This document shows, piece by piece, positions 1 through 9,846 of a stretch of 64,000 nt of DNA (position 1 is the stretch's first letter; each line of letters starts with the position of its first letter). The notes under the pieces are model-generated. The model did no database searches. It saw only the letters and a program-made list of their open reading frames with translations, and was not told the origin of the DNA. This stretch comes from Eustoma russellianum. Taxonomy: Eukaryota > Streptophyta > Magnoliopsida > Gentianales > Gentianaceae. The stretch spans positions 28,523,108 to 28,587,107 of the forward strand of contig AP025043.1 of NCBI GenBank assembly GCA_036186865.1, in the 5' to 3' direction. The position numbers were made by a program, and so were the translations under genes.

Positions 1-704
1 AATCCCTCTCTTCTATCGATCAATGTAGGTTAAAGACAAACTCTAAAACTCACTGTGAGACATCGATCTCTCAAGCAGATGCACTTCGATCGATTGATCG
101 ATGTCTAGGGTTTTTAGAAATATTTTTTTAGAATACGATAAAATTGATGTTTTCATTTTTACATGATTTATATATGTTTATCATGTTGTTATTATGTGTT
201 TTTGATAAATATAAATGTCTTGTGACTAATGTGCCTTGGAAGTTTCTACAACTTACCAAAAAAGGCAAATTTGATATTTTGAGTTTTGTAGGTACTTGAC
301 ATGGTGAAAATATTTCAAGGATACATTTATCTCTTATTTATAGTCACAAAGGTGTTATTGTATCTATTTCTGAACATCAGAGTCATTTCTGGAGTTTTCT
401 CTCACCAGGGGTATTTTGGTCATTTTATCTTCGAGGGCAGTTTCGGTATTTTTACTCAAGTAATATCTTGATTATCTTATTATATTCATTCTAGAGTTTA
501 TTTATGGTGTTTTTGAAGATTATTTGGTGGTTTTCTATTTTATTTCTCTTATGTGATGATATTATCGACGGTAGCGGGATATGTGACGATTTTCGATGTC
601 ACATTCTATTTTGTTGTTGAAGTCCTTCTTACATATGTTATTAGAGAATCTTATTCATCATTTTCAAAGATTCTAATGGTGTTCTTGGTGCAAAATCCAT
701 CACA
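1..704. other. unassigned AT-rich DNA
   Basis: No gene, LTR boundary or tandem repeat that I can support. The only open frame of note (553-783, plus) has no recognisable motif and runs into the tail of the neighbouring LINE, so I regard it as chance. Confidence 0.5.
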
Positions 705-1985
705 ACATATCATCATCATCATCATCCGAACCCAGTATATCCCAACGACAGCAAAAGCTACCGTTAGGGTCTGGGGAGGGTAAGTGGTAGGCAGACAATA
801 CCTCCATCCCAAGGGATAGAGAGTCTGCTTCCAGTGAGACCCCCGGCTCTACCTGCATAAATAACATGATAATAGAGATATGTTGTGCTAGTGTGTTAGT
901 GAGTAAGTTCAAGAAATACAAAGAAAGGACTTTCGATATTAAAATACACATCACGTATATATGCACATGTAATGTAAAACAACGGTATACCATACGCAAC
1001 CAATTGGAAAGTCAACCTAAAGCATAGATAGTGTCTACGCCTATCTATGTCCCTAAATATACTCTAAAGTGTCCCTATATATGACTTATACCTCGTTAAT
1101 CTTAATCTTATGTCTCCATGAACTCCTATCCTAGACCATGTCCTCAGAGAGATGCAAATCTAGTAAGTCGTGCCTTATCTGCTCATCCCAAGTCAGTTTG
1201 GGCCTGCCTTTACTCCTGTTTCCCTCTACAATGAGGCTTTTAATTGCTCTGACTGACGCCGTTGTCTGTCTCCGCTTGACATGCCCAAACCATCTCATTC
1301 TTCCCTCCCTTATCTTATCTGCTATACTAGCCAGGCCTAACCTTTCTCGAAACACCTCGTTTCTGATCCGATCTAGCCTTGTATGCCCACACATCCATAT
1401 TAAAATTTTCATCTCCGCCACTTCCATCTTCTATAATTGTGACCTCTTGATGGCCCAGCAGTCTGTCCCATATAGCATTGCCGGTCGCACTGCCACCCTA
1501 TAAAATTTTCCCTTTAGTTTAGTTGGGAAATTTTTGTCATACAGCAACCCTTAGGCCGCCCTCCATCTACAGCAGCCTGCTTGCACTCGATATACTACAT
1601 CATTATCTATGTCGCCATCCTGCTGCACAAATGATCCTAGGTACTTAACTTACTTACCTGTGGTACCACTTGACCATCGATGGTGAGCTGGCTATCCTCA
1701 CTGTTTGCTACGCCACTGAAGTCGCAGTGTAGATACTCGGTCTTAGAACGGCTGATCTTTAGGTCTTTTCTCTCTAAAACACCTCTCCACTGCTCTACTC
1801 TCATACTCAGGGTATGTCTACTTTCTGCGACTAATACAATATTGTCAGCAAAAAGCATACACCACGGAACTGCCCCCCTGTATCGGCTTTGGCAACCCGT
1901 CAAGGATAACTGCAAAAAGAAATGGGCTCAACGCAAACCTTTGATGTAGACCGACCTCCACCGGAAAGAAGTCTATATTCCCCAC
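705..1985 (-). mobile_element. 5'-truncated RTE-type LINE
   Basis: A non-LTR retrotransposon of the plant RTE clade lies on the minus strand. Its 3' end is the low coordinate, where the conserved RTE tail (a CCCAGTATATCCCA block followed by a TCTGGGGAGGG block) ends in a short GAT repeat at 707-727. Upstream on the minus strand come the end of the reverse transcriptase and its C-terminal extension. The element stops near 1985, inside the reverse transcriptase; endonuclease and fingers are missing, as expected for incomplete target-primed reverse transcription. I could not find a target-site duplication. A second copy of the same family starts at 63284, and shorter relics lie at 40065 and 58768. 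Confidence 0.88.
1131..1985 (-). pseudogene. RTE reverse transcriptase, C-terminal fragment
   Basis: This is the remnant of the RNA-directed DNA polymerase of the LINE. Reading on the minus strand, 1985-1637 holds the palm with a degenerate active-site box (FADN, where active copies have FADD) followed by a KTEY motif. 1427-1131 holds the C-terminal extension with the family signatures MCGHTRLDRIRNEVFRERLG, RWFGHVKRR and KGRPKLTW. The two parts are in different frames with stops between them. The complete protein is around 1000 residues in active relatives, so most of it is missing. It cannot be functional. Confidence 0.87.
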
Positions 1986-1999
1986 TTTTATTTATTAAT

Positions 2000-3568
2000 T
2001 TCTCTTCAAAAAATCTGAGTTTGTACACTCATTTTAAGCCCAAAAACGTCCTCATAACAGGTGGCAAAGGTGTTTTATCCATTTTATGACTTGTGTACAA
2101 GTGGACAAATCAAATACGAACTAGTTGGCAAAAATTGCTAACTTGGAATTTCATTTTGAATGCAACGGCTAGTCAAAGGTTATTTGGAGCTGTTTTATCC
2201 GAATTGTTTCAGCATCAGATGGCCTATTTTTATGACAAGGAGTTCAAGGATTCTTGTGGCATATTCCCTTCAATATTATGTTCATTTTGCAAAGAAATTC
2301 CAAGACATTTTACAAGGAAAAAATCGGCCAAGATAAGGATGCAAGGTGGACAATCATTCTTCTTTATGTTGCCAAGTGTACAAAGTATTTATGTGTCCAA
2401 CCAATGATGTGAAGAAAACTAGGATTTGATGATGAAAATGCTGACACATTGGAGGTCTTATCTTCAAGGCCTATTTCACACTATAAATAGGAGGCAAAGG
2501 TGAAGAAGAGAGCACACACTTGAAAGCTAAAGTTGAAGATCATTCTTGCTATTCTCTTCTTGTTCTTGATTCATTCCTTGTAGCTAAGGTGTTTCATTTA
2601 TTGTTAATGTTGAGCTATATTATACATGCCTCCCTTGGTGATTTTGCAAGATTGATTAGCCAAGTTCATAAGGCTACACCAATAGGTAGTAAAGGAGTTA
2701 CAATCAAAAGTTGCATAGAGGTGTTCATCCAAGTCTTGAATAGGGTTGGTGTTTAACCCAAGGATCAAGCTTGGTTCTTGTTGAATTTGTGTTCATGCCA
2801 CAGTGAAATACAAGGAAAGATGTTCCTTGGGACTGCAGTAGGTCACATTGACCGAACCAGGATAAATCTTCGTTGTTCTTGTCTTCTTTCCACTTTTCTG
2901 TTTTCTGCCCCGTTTTCACTACAGCTTTCACATAAATTCACACGCCTTGAAAAAATAGAAACCACTTTCAAAATTCGTGATTTTTGGTGGAGTTGTACTT
3001 CAGAACGTTATCTTTCATTTGCAACAAGAATCACTCGATTTGGACAAAGGAAAGTTAGTTTTTCAGTCGTTTCAAAATAACTGCTTCATTCTGGCTGTGC
3101 AATCTGACCAGTCTCAAAGAAACTTGAATTTGGTTTTCATCAAGGATAGTTTCAGGTTAGGGCCATTTAGAAACTTAAAAAAAAACATCCTAAGGAGTAT
3201 TTTGATATAAAGATCAACCTTTTTAGTTGAGTAATCAAAGAGAAACAAGTTTTCAAAATTCAGCACTATTTTGTGCAATTTTATCCAGATTGACCATTTG
3301 AATCTTTTTATTTGGTTCAAGGGTCAACAATCTTTTTTTGTCTCATGTTTGGATAGAGTCTAGTCAGGACATTGAAGTTAATTTCTGGAATGTTTCATAA
3401 TTTTTGGAATTGTGTACACTGAGTTTGGATTTTTCAAAAAGGGTATGAATCTGAAGAGGTCTCAGATTCTGTTTTCAAAGGAGGTTTTGTTAAAGGATAG
3501 TAGTGTAATTTCCGCTAACCACTATTCATCCCCTCTAGTGGTGTTTACTGCAGGTGTACGGTCCAACA
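2000..3568 (+). mobile_element. copia LTR (family D), 5' edge unresolved
   Basis: This is probably a solo or truncated LTR of a long-LTR copia family related to the sirevirus LTRs elsewhere in the window. Support comes from a TATA box (CTATAAATAG) at 2481, a purine-rich leader, the block GACCGAACCAGGATAAA near 2850 that all these LTRs share, and a 3' end with CCCCTCTAGTGG and a terminal GGTCCAACA at 3568. The distance from TATA to the LTR end (about 1.09 kb) matches LTR families A and C. The upstream limit is unclear; the LINE at 705-1985 may have landed in it or may simply be its neighbour. The right edge cuts the gag of the minus-strand B copy. Confidence 0.6.
2481..2490 (+). promoter_or_regulatory. 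TATA box of LTR D
   Basis: CTATAAATAG followed by a purine-rich leader, in the same position relative to the LTR end as in the sirevirus LTRs. This is the likely U3 promoter. Confidence 0.55.
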
Positions 3569-4502
3569 TGTTTCCCACAGTATTGCACTCTGAGACCATA
3601 GCACACAGGTTCAAATTATCCATGGAATCAACAAGATATGCCTTTGCCTTGGACTGCTTCTTCTTGGTCTTGCGGCAATCACTGCTGACGTGCCCTTGAA
3701 TGCCATAGTTGTAGCATTTTCCCGTGAACTTCTTGGCTATTTATTTGCCTTTGTTGTTCACTCCGAGATGGTCTTTCTTTTTATTGGCCTCTGCAACATG
3801 GGTCTTGGCTTGACCAGAACTTGCATGTGGCTTTTTCTCAGATCTTCGATTATCCTCCTCTATGCAGAGTCAGACAATCAGATCTTCTAATGTGATCTCC
3901 TTTCTCTTGTATTTAAGGTAGCTTCTGAATTTCCTCCATGAAAGAGGTAGCTTCTCAATCGCTGCAGCCACAACGAAAGATTCACTGAGCAACATGCCCT
4001 CCTTTTTCATTTCGGCTACCAACGTCTGTGGTTCCTCAATCTGAGAAAAACAATTCGAGAATCTGACATTTCAAAATCTAGGAATTTGCCGACAATAAAT
4101 TTCTTATACCAGCATCTTCCGTGCGATATTTCTTCTCCAAAGTCTGCCACAAAGACTTGCATTTTGTACGTACACTACAATCATATAATGAATTGTCTAA
4201 ACAACTAAGAATACAAGTCAAACAAACATAAGTGTGAAGTTCTATGCTTCAACAAAAAGATTGTTTTGCATATTCTGAGTCTCTTCATTCACTAGATCCA
4301 CCGTAGGCGGATCCCTCGGTCAACAATTTGGCCAATCCTAGTGCAGTTAGAAAACATCATCTTCTGCTTCCACTCTCTTGACGAAGCTCCCAGTGAACTT
4401 CTTTGGTTTTTCCACTTGGGCCACAGCAGGCCTTGGCCAGGAACAGCCAGAGCCACTGGAATAGCAATGTTCTGTGAACGAGCTTTTGCTTTTATTCTCC
4501 AT
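3569..4502 (-). pseudogene. copia B gag, minus-strand copy, truncated
   Basis: This is the nucleocapsid-type Gag of the leftmost copia B copy. On the minus strand it starts at an ATG at 4502-4500 (MENKSKSS), continues through a KPKKFTGSF block and then matches the gag at 13156-14100 of the plus-strand copy base by base. It reaches the region after the zinc knuckle, where LTR D interrupts it at 3568. Protease, integrase and reverse transcriptase of this copy are not present to the left. Frameshifts and stops run through it, so it is dead. The open frames on the plus strand here are shadows. Confidence 0.8.
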
Positions 4503-5046
4503 TTTAGTTTCTATAAAGTGGAAACAAACAACTTAGCAAACAGGTGTTTCAAATAATAAAACAGAGGAGTAGAAGTAGACAGTACAGAATCAACTAGAGA
4601 ATACGTCTTAAGCTTGTCAGGAAAAAATGCAAATTAGGCAAAACGATTCCTGTATAATTTCTTGTGAACCACGGCAATAGACCGACCTGCCGAGCTCGGG
4701 GCAGGTCGGGTTTGTTTGTCAGGTCAAACAATCTAAGTAGCAATTAAGTTTGCATTCTGGATAGTCAGCCGACCTGCCAACCTCAGCACAGGAGCACTGC
4801 AGAACAACAGTGTTGTGTTATCATTCGTCTGTTGAGAAAAATGGGTTTGAGTGATTACAAAATGCAATGATTTAAACAACGTGTGCTAAAAAATGCATGA
4901 CACGTTTTATGATTGACCCGTTTTGCATGAAACCTACTTATATAGTTTGTATATAATTTTGACGTACTAACGAGCCATGAAGCTTCAAAGCTACATCAAA
5001 TGGCGAACATTTGTTGTCTTTGAACTATTTCAGGGGTGCCCAACCA

Positions 5047-5112
5047 TTAATGAACTAAACTAGTTCATTAAGTGAAGTACTTAGTTAAATGAACTAAGTA
5101 GTTCATTAAATG
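5047..5112. repeat. paired palindromes near the 5' end of LTR C
   Basis: TTAATGAACTA and TAGTTCATTAA form an inverted repeat around a 3-base loop. A second, nearly identical hairpin follows after about 20 bp. The other LTR C copy has the same motif at about 12255-12310, so it belongs to the family. Sirevirus LTRs are known to carry palindrome clusters in this part of U3. Confidence 0.7.
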
Positions 5113-5182
5113 AAGCCATATTTGGAAAAGGCACAAAGGAAACAAATTGAAGAATGGAAAGTCTTCTCCTTCCCCTATCACC

Positions 5183-5208
5183 GTATATATATATATTATA
5201 TATATATA

Positions 5209-5242
<34 letters not shown>
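5183..5242. repeat. AT dinucleotide microsatellite
   Basis: About 60 bp of nearly pure TA repeat inside the left LTR C. The right LTR C has only a very short version near 12140. Confidence 0.9.
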
Positions 5243-8198
5243 TCAGATTTTTTTAAAAAGGCACTATACACATATATTCCAACGTACTACCGACACGTTA
5301 TATATTTCCGAACGTACGTAAATGTCACACCACTATACTTACCTCCATTTTTATGAGTATATTCTGGTCTTATATCATATGATATAAGTAATGGTGATGA
5401 TAAAATTATACGACACGTTACAAGTGTTCTAAACCAAAAATTGTCGTATCGGGTTGACAACCGAAACTTGCTAACGTGTCACGTACATGCCATATATAGA
5501 TGGCCAAGCCCCTACACTTCAAAATAGCCACGGATTTCGTGGCTTACAGGTATATACAGCCATAAATCATTCATGTTGGCACACACAAAGCACCCCCAAT
5601 GTAAGGCCAAATTGTGGAGATTTCAAATTCAACTTTTTAAGCACATGGGGCGTCACTTACACTCAGCCTTTAGAGCTGAATATTCAAGTTATTCTATGTA
5701 TATTATGTGTGACATAACATATATAACATGTGCAAAAAGTTTGAATTCAATCGGAGGAAGAAAATCGCCATAATCAACAAAAGTCGAAAATTCGGTTTTC
5801 TACGAACAGGACACATGGAACGTTTTTTGGCATGATATATAACATGCATCTAGACACTTTTTACATATTCAAATACATTCTAAAGTGTTCTAGAAAAATC
5901 AATTTAGGGCTTGATTGGAATATACCATATGTGTTATAATTATTGTGCACTATTTTTATAAAGTTTGCAAAAATAAAATTCAGCACATTGTCAATCCTAC
6001 ATCACACGCCTAGCTCAGCCTTAATGGAGCATATGGAGCTTAGTTGGCATCTTGATGGCCAAGAATGAAGTATACAAGGTTGATGACATAAAGGAGGGAG
6101 CTACAACAGGTAATATTTCAAATTATGTCACATATGTGACACAAGCTGAAAATCAGCATGTGTAATTTGAGCTGGCCGATTTATGTACTAATTGTGACAT
6201 ATTTACTTCTTTAATTGAATGGATTGATTGGATGATAAAATGACAATATTTTGAATATGTCTTGGATAGTGCACATGCTGAAAATTTCAGCAATTGTTGA
6301 ATGTGTTGGCCGAAAATTTCAAGTTAATGGGGATCAATTTGTCTTGCAATTTTATGGGATTGATTATGTGACTTATGGCAATATTTTAACCACTAATTGT
6401 CACATGTTTTAAAGTGATTTTTTCAGATTTATACAGTCATCAAATGATGACAAGTCTCATCCAATCAAGGAGTGTTAAATAAGCAAAGCCAAGATGATCC
6501 CATCCAATGAAGTGTTGCCAAGTAAGCAAGTGAATGTCACAATGATGCAAGGTATTCTTCCAAGGACTTAAAATATAATTTTCAAGGGGAAGAAAAGCTT
6601 AGAGGGGGGCGGCCATATCTTGATAAAAAGAGGAGAAGAAGAGCAAATCATAAACAAGAAAGTCTTACAAGTTCAAGAGAGCAAAAACGTTTCTATACTT
6701 TTCTTCCACACTTCTTTCTTTCTTATTCTCTAAAAGCCTATTGTATCTATATTCAAATACATTTTATATGCTTCATATAAACCACCATACATGCCTAGTA
6801 TTGTGAAAGGTTGATTAAGGTGTGATCAAACCTTCATCCGTTCGGTGGTGGTGTTTGTGATCATTGTGATTGCTTGTAAGGTTTGTAAAGTTGGACTTGG
6901 TCTATAATTCCATCAACCCTGTGTGGTAAGGTGTTGTTTATTGTTTGTTGTTTAGTGATAACCGAGAAAGGTGTCCTCGAATGCTAGAGTAGGTTGATTT
7001 AACCGAACCAGTATAAAATTCCTTGTGTTCTTTACTTTTTAGCACTTAATTTCAGTTTCCATCATAGTGCATCATTTCATCGTGATCTTGAAAGTATCAA
7101 ACGAATTTCAAAAATCACGAAACTTTCCAGAAACATATCCACACTTTTTAAGTTTCATTTTGGCACAAGTTTCGACCCTTTGGATAAGTATAAGTCATTC
7201 AAACGTCAATAGTTCTGAGACTAGTGTAGTCTGATTTTCAGGCTTGCATAGGTTGAGACTTTGAATGTATTAGACTAATTCCCAAAAGAATTTTTCAAAA
7301 CTGTTTCGACCCAATTAAATAGACATAGTAAGGGGTTTGTCATTAAATTTTCAGACCATTTGAAGCCACGGTTTAATCGGAATAAATTTTTCAAGTCAGA
7401 CTACTACCGTTTCTGGCAGATTTGCGCAATCTAACCACCAACAATGTTTCAAAGGGTTAAAGGTTGAATTTTGATCTAAAATTTTTAGGAGATACTCAGA
7501 ACATCTGAGACTACAATCTCTCCAAATTTTAGAATTTTTGAAGACCTGCAACCTAGTTTTTCAAATGTTGCAAAACAGATCCTGAAAACAAAAACTGTTT
7601 TCAGCAGTTGGGTTTTGGATTAAAACAATTTTAAAAACCAAATTTTCCGCACCCACTATTCAACCCCTCCCCCCTTCTAGTGGTTCCTTGCAGGTCCTAC
7701 ATCGTCCACCCGAGCTTATCACAGTAGCAGAGCTCATTACAGTAGGGTCGCAGAACAACATGCTCTAACAGCCAAACAACCAAGCTCAACACAATAGCTG
7801 AGCTCAGCACAATAGCTCGGCAGACCAGTTGAGCTCAGCACGGTAGCACTACAGACCAACAGTATTGCGCTAACAGCAGCTCAGCAGTTCAGCCAAGCAA
7901 ACAAATCAAGGTGAGTCTAGGAATCTGTTCTTAATACATATTGCTCCAGTATATTGTGCCCAACCAGATGAAGCAACCGTCTCCCAGGAAACAACGGAAT
8001 CAGTTTAGACGAGAGGCACTGCAATGTATGAACTCAATGAACCTGTAAAGTGTTCTTGGCTTCTCGAACGACTTGAAAAATGCAGAGGTGTAGACAATGC
8101 AGGGAGGATATGATTTGTAGAGAGATTGCAAAGAAAAGAAGGAAACTGATTGATTTCTTGATTGAATTTTGATTACCACAGAGGTCAGCTCGGCCTCG

Positions 8199-8206
8199 TA
8201 TTTATA
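8199..8206 (-). promoter_or_regulatory. TATA box of LTR B (minus copy)
   Basis: TATTTATA on the plus strand reads TATAAATA on the minus strand. It is followed by the CGAGGCCGAGCTGACC-like leader seen in all B LTRs. Confidence 0.6.
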
Positions 8207-8800
8207 GGGGAAAAATGAGCTCAGTTTGTGAACTTCAATTCAACCATAGCCGTAGGATCAGATACCTACTCATCATGAACCTTTGGATCAGATACCGCAT
8301 CAGATCTGCCCACAGCCATTGGATCAAATAACGATTCAATCTGAGCCCTCGGATCATTATAGCTTAAAGTTAGCTCAGCGCGGTTAGACTTAACCGTTTT
8401 TTCAAATTTCAATTTTATCCGATCATAACCACCTTGAGAAATTTAAATTTAAATAAACTTCAACAGATAGGATTGTAGTCTGTAGGATCCAGCCTGCAGC
8501 CCGCAACCTATGCCTGAGCACGAGCTTATCAGGCCAGCAACCCGCAACCCTAAGCATGACCACAAGCCTAGTTGAGCTGATTTCAACTTATTTTCTCTCT
8601 ACTTTGAGCATTAATTTCTCATTCACCCGGTAACGTAATTAAGTGATGCAAAACCTAAAATTATCTAATCATTACATAGATAATTAAGGATTCATCAGTT
8701 TCACATGTCATTAATGAAACTAATTATAATTAAGCCCAAGTACGTTGCTAACCACAGTTTGCAACTTTGCCAATTCAATTTCTTTCAATTTTCTCTAATA

Positions 8801-9108
8801 GAAACCCCATAAGAACTTTTGGAAAGGCCATAAGCCTAGCTACAATACTTGAAAGTGTGGGACGCCTGGCAAAGGTTGCTGGATCTAAACCAAGACAAGT
8901 AAGGATTGGGCATAAAACGATTGACTCCATATTCATAAGATATGCAATTAACAGTAGTGTATATCGATTCTTGGTGCACAAATCGGACATTTTTGACATT
9001 TAGACAATGTTTTCATGCATTCGAGGAATGCGGTGTTCTTCAAGATGTCTTTCCAAAGAAAGACAAAAACAAGGAAGGAACAAGTACTGTAAGCGAATGC
9101 GTGAGACG
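8801..9108 (+). pseudogene. outer copia B integrase fragment
   Basis: About 300 bp of pol sits between the two opposed B LTRs. It matches the C-terminal part of the B integrase at 15140-15445 (signatures WKGHKPSY, KVWG, NSSVYRFLVHKSD and VFPKKDK). It breaks off at 9108 and resumes at 18678 after the inserted B copy, where the sequence continues at the matching point. The 5 bp before the insert (AGACG) and after it (AGAGG) agree at 4 of 5 positions. It is therefore the visible 5' part of the host (outer) element. The rest of that element's 5' half is not in the window. Confidence 0.82.
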
Positions 9109-9650
9109 TGTTGAGAAGAAATTGAAAGAAATTGAATTGGTCAAGTTGCAAACCATGGTTACAATGTACTTTTAGCTTATTTATAATTAGTTTCATTAAT
9201 AACATATGGAAACTAATGAATCCTTAATTATCTACGTAATGAGTAGATAATTTTAGGCTTTTGAATCACTCAATTACGTTACCAGGTGAATGAGAAATTA
9301 ATGCTTAAAATAGGAAAAATAAGTGGAAATCGGCTTAGTTGGGCTCGTGCTCAGGCTTAGGTTGCGGGCTGCAGGCTGCATCCTATCTATTGGAGAAGTT
9401 TGTTTAAATTTACATTTCCCTAGGTGGTTGTGATCGGATAAAACTGAAATTTGAAAAACGGGTTAAGTCTAACAGCACTGAGCTGACCTGAAGCTGTTAT
9501 GATCTGAGGGTTCAGATTGAACAGTTATTTGATCCACCGACTCTGGACAGATCTAATGCGGTTATTTAGTCCAAGGGTTCAAGCCAAGCAGGTATCTGAT
9601 CCTACTACTGAGGTTGAATTGACGTTAACAAACTGACCTCAGTTTTTCCC

Positions 9651-9660
9651 TATAAATACA
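9651..9660 (+). promoter_or_regulatory. TATA box of LTR B (plus copy)
   Basis: TATAAATACA after a CCC run, about 540 bp into the LTR. The same site in the outer copy's 3' LTR lies at 21443-21450. In the 3' LTR of this copy it is mutated (CTATACATG near 18011). Confidence 0.6.
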
Positions 9661-9846
9661 AGGCCGAGATGACCTCTACGATAATCAAAATTCAATCCAG
9701 AAATCAATCAGTTTTTGACTTTCTCTCCGTAATCTCTCTCTGCAAATTATCTCCTCCATGCATAGTCTGCATCTCTACTTTTTTGAAGTCGTCCGAGAAG
9801 CCAAAAACACTTTACAGGTTTGCTGAGTTCATACGGTGTGTAGTGC

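Larger units (their letters stand above)
4830..7701 (+). mobile_element. solo LTR C inserted in LTR B (left)
   Basis: A 2872 bp LTR begins TGTTGAGAAAAA and ends GGTCCTACA. It is flanked by the perfect 5 bp duplication TCGTC (4825-4829 and 7702-7706), which proves a separate integration into LTR B. It contains an AT microsatellite (5183-5242), two palindromes near its 5' end (5047-5112), a purine-rich leader after 6600, the shared block AACCGAACCAGTATAAAA near 6998 and a 3' end with TTCTAGTGG. There is no coding sequence, so it is a recombined solo LTR. It is antisense to the LTR that hosts it. Its layout resembles the sirevirus LTR A. Confidence 0.88.
4615..8800 (-). mobile_element. copia B 5' LTR (minus) with nested LTR C
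   Basis: This is the 5' LTR of the minus-strand B copy. It runs from TTCTCTAATA at 8791-8800 (its 5' end, read as TATTAGAGAA; other copies have TGTTGGAGAA) to TGTCAGG at 4615. A TATA box lies at 8199-8206. The LTR is split by a solo LTR C at 4830-7701; without it the LTR is about 1.3 kb. The gag leader follows at 4614-4503. Outside the 5' end lies an integrase fragment of the outer B element, so this copy inserted into, or recombined with, another B element. Confidence 0.82.

Noticed and set aside
1138..1503. 121-codon plus-strand frame, and the similar one at 63613-63978
   Set aside because: Both are antisense shadows of the RTE reverse transcriptase; conservation follows the minus-strand frame.
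2093..2407. 104-codon plus-strand frame
   Set aside because: It lies in the U3 part of LTR D, just before its TATA box, and has no domain.
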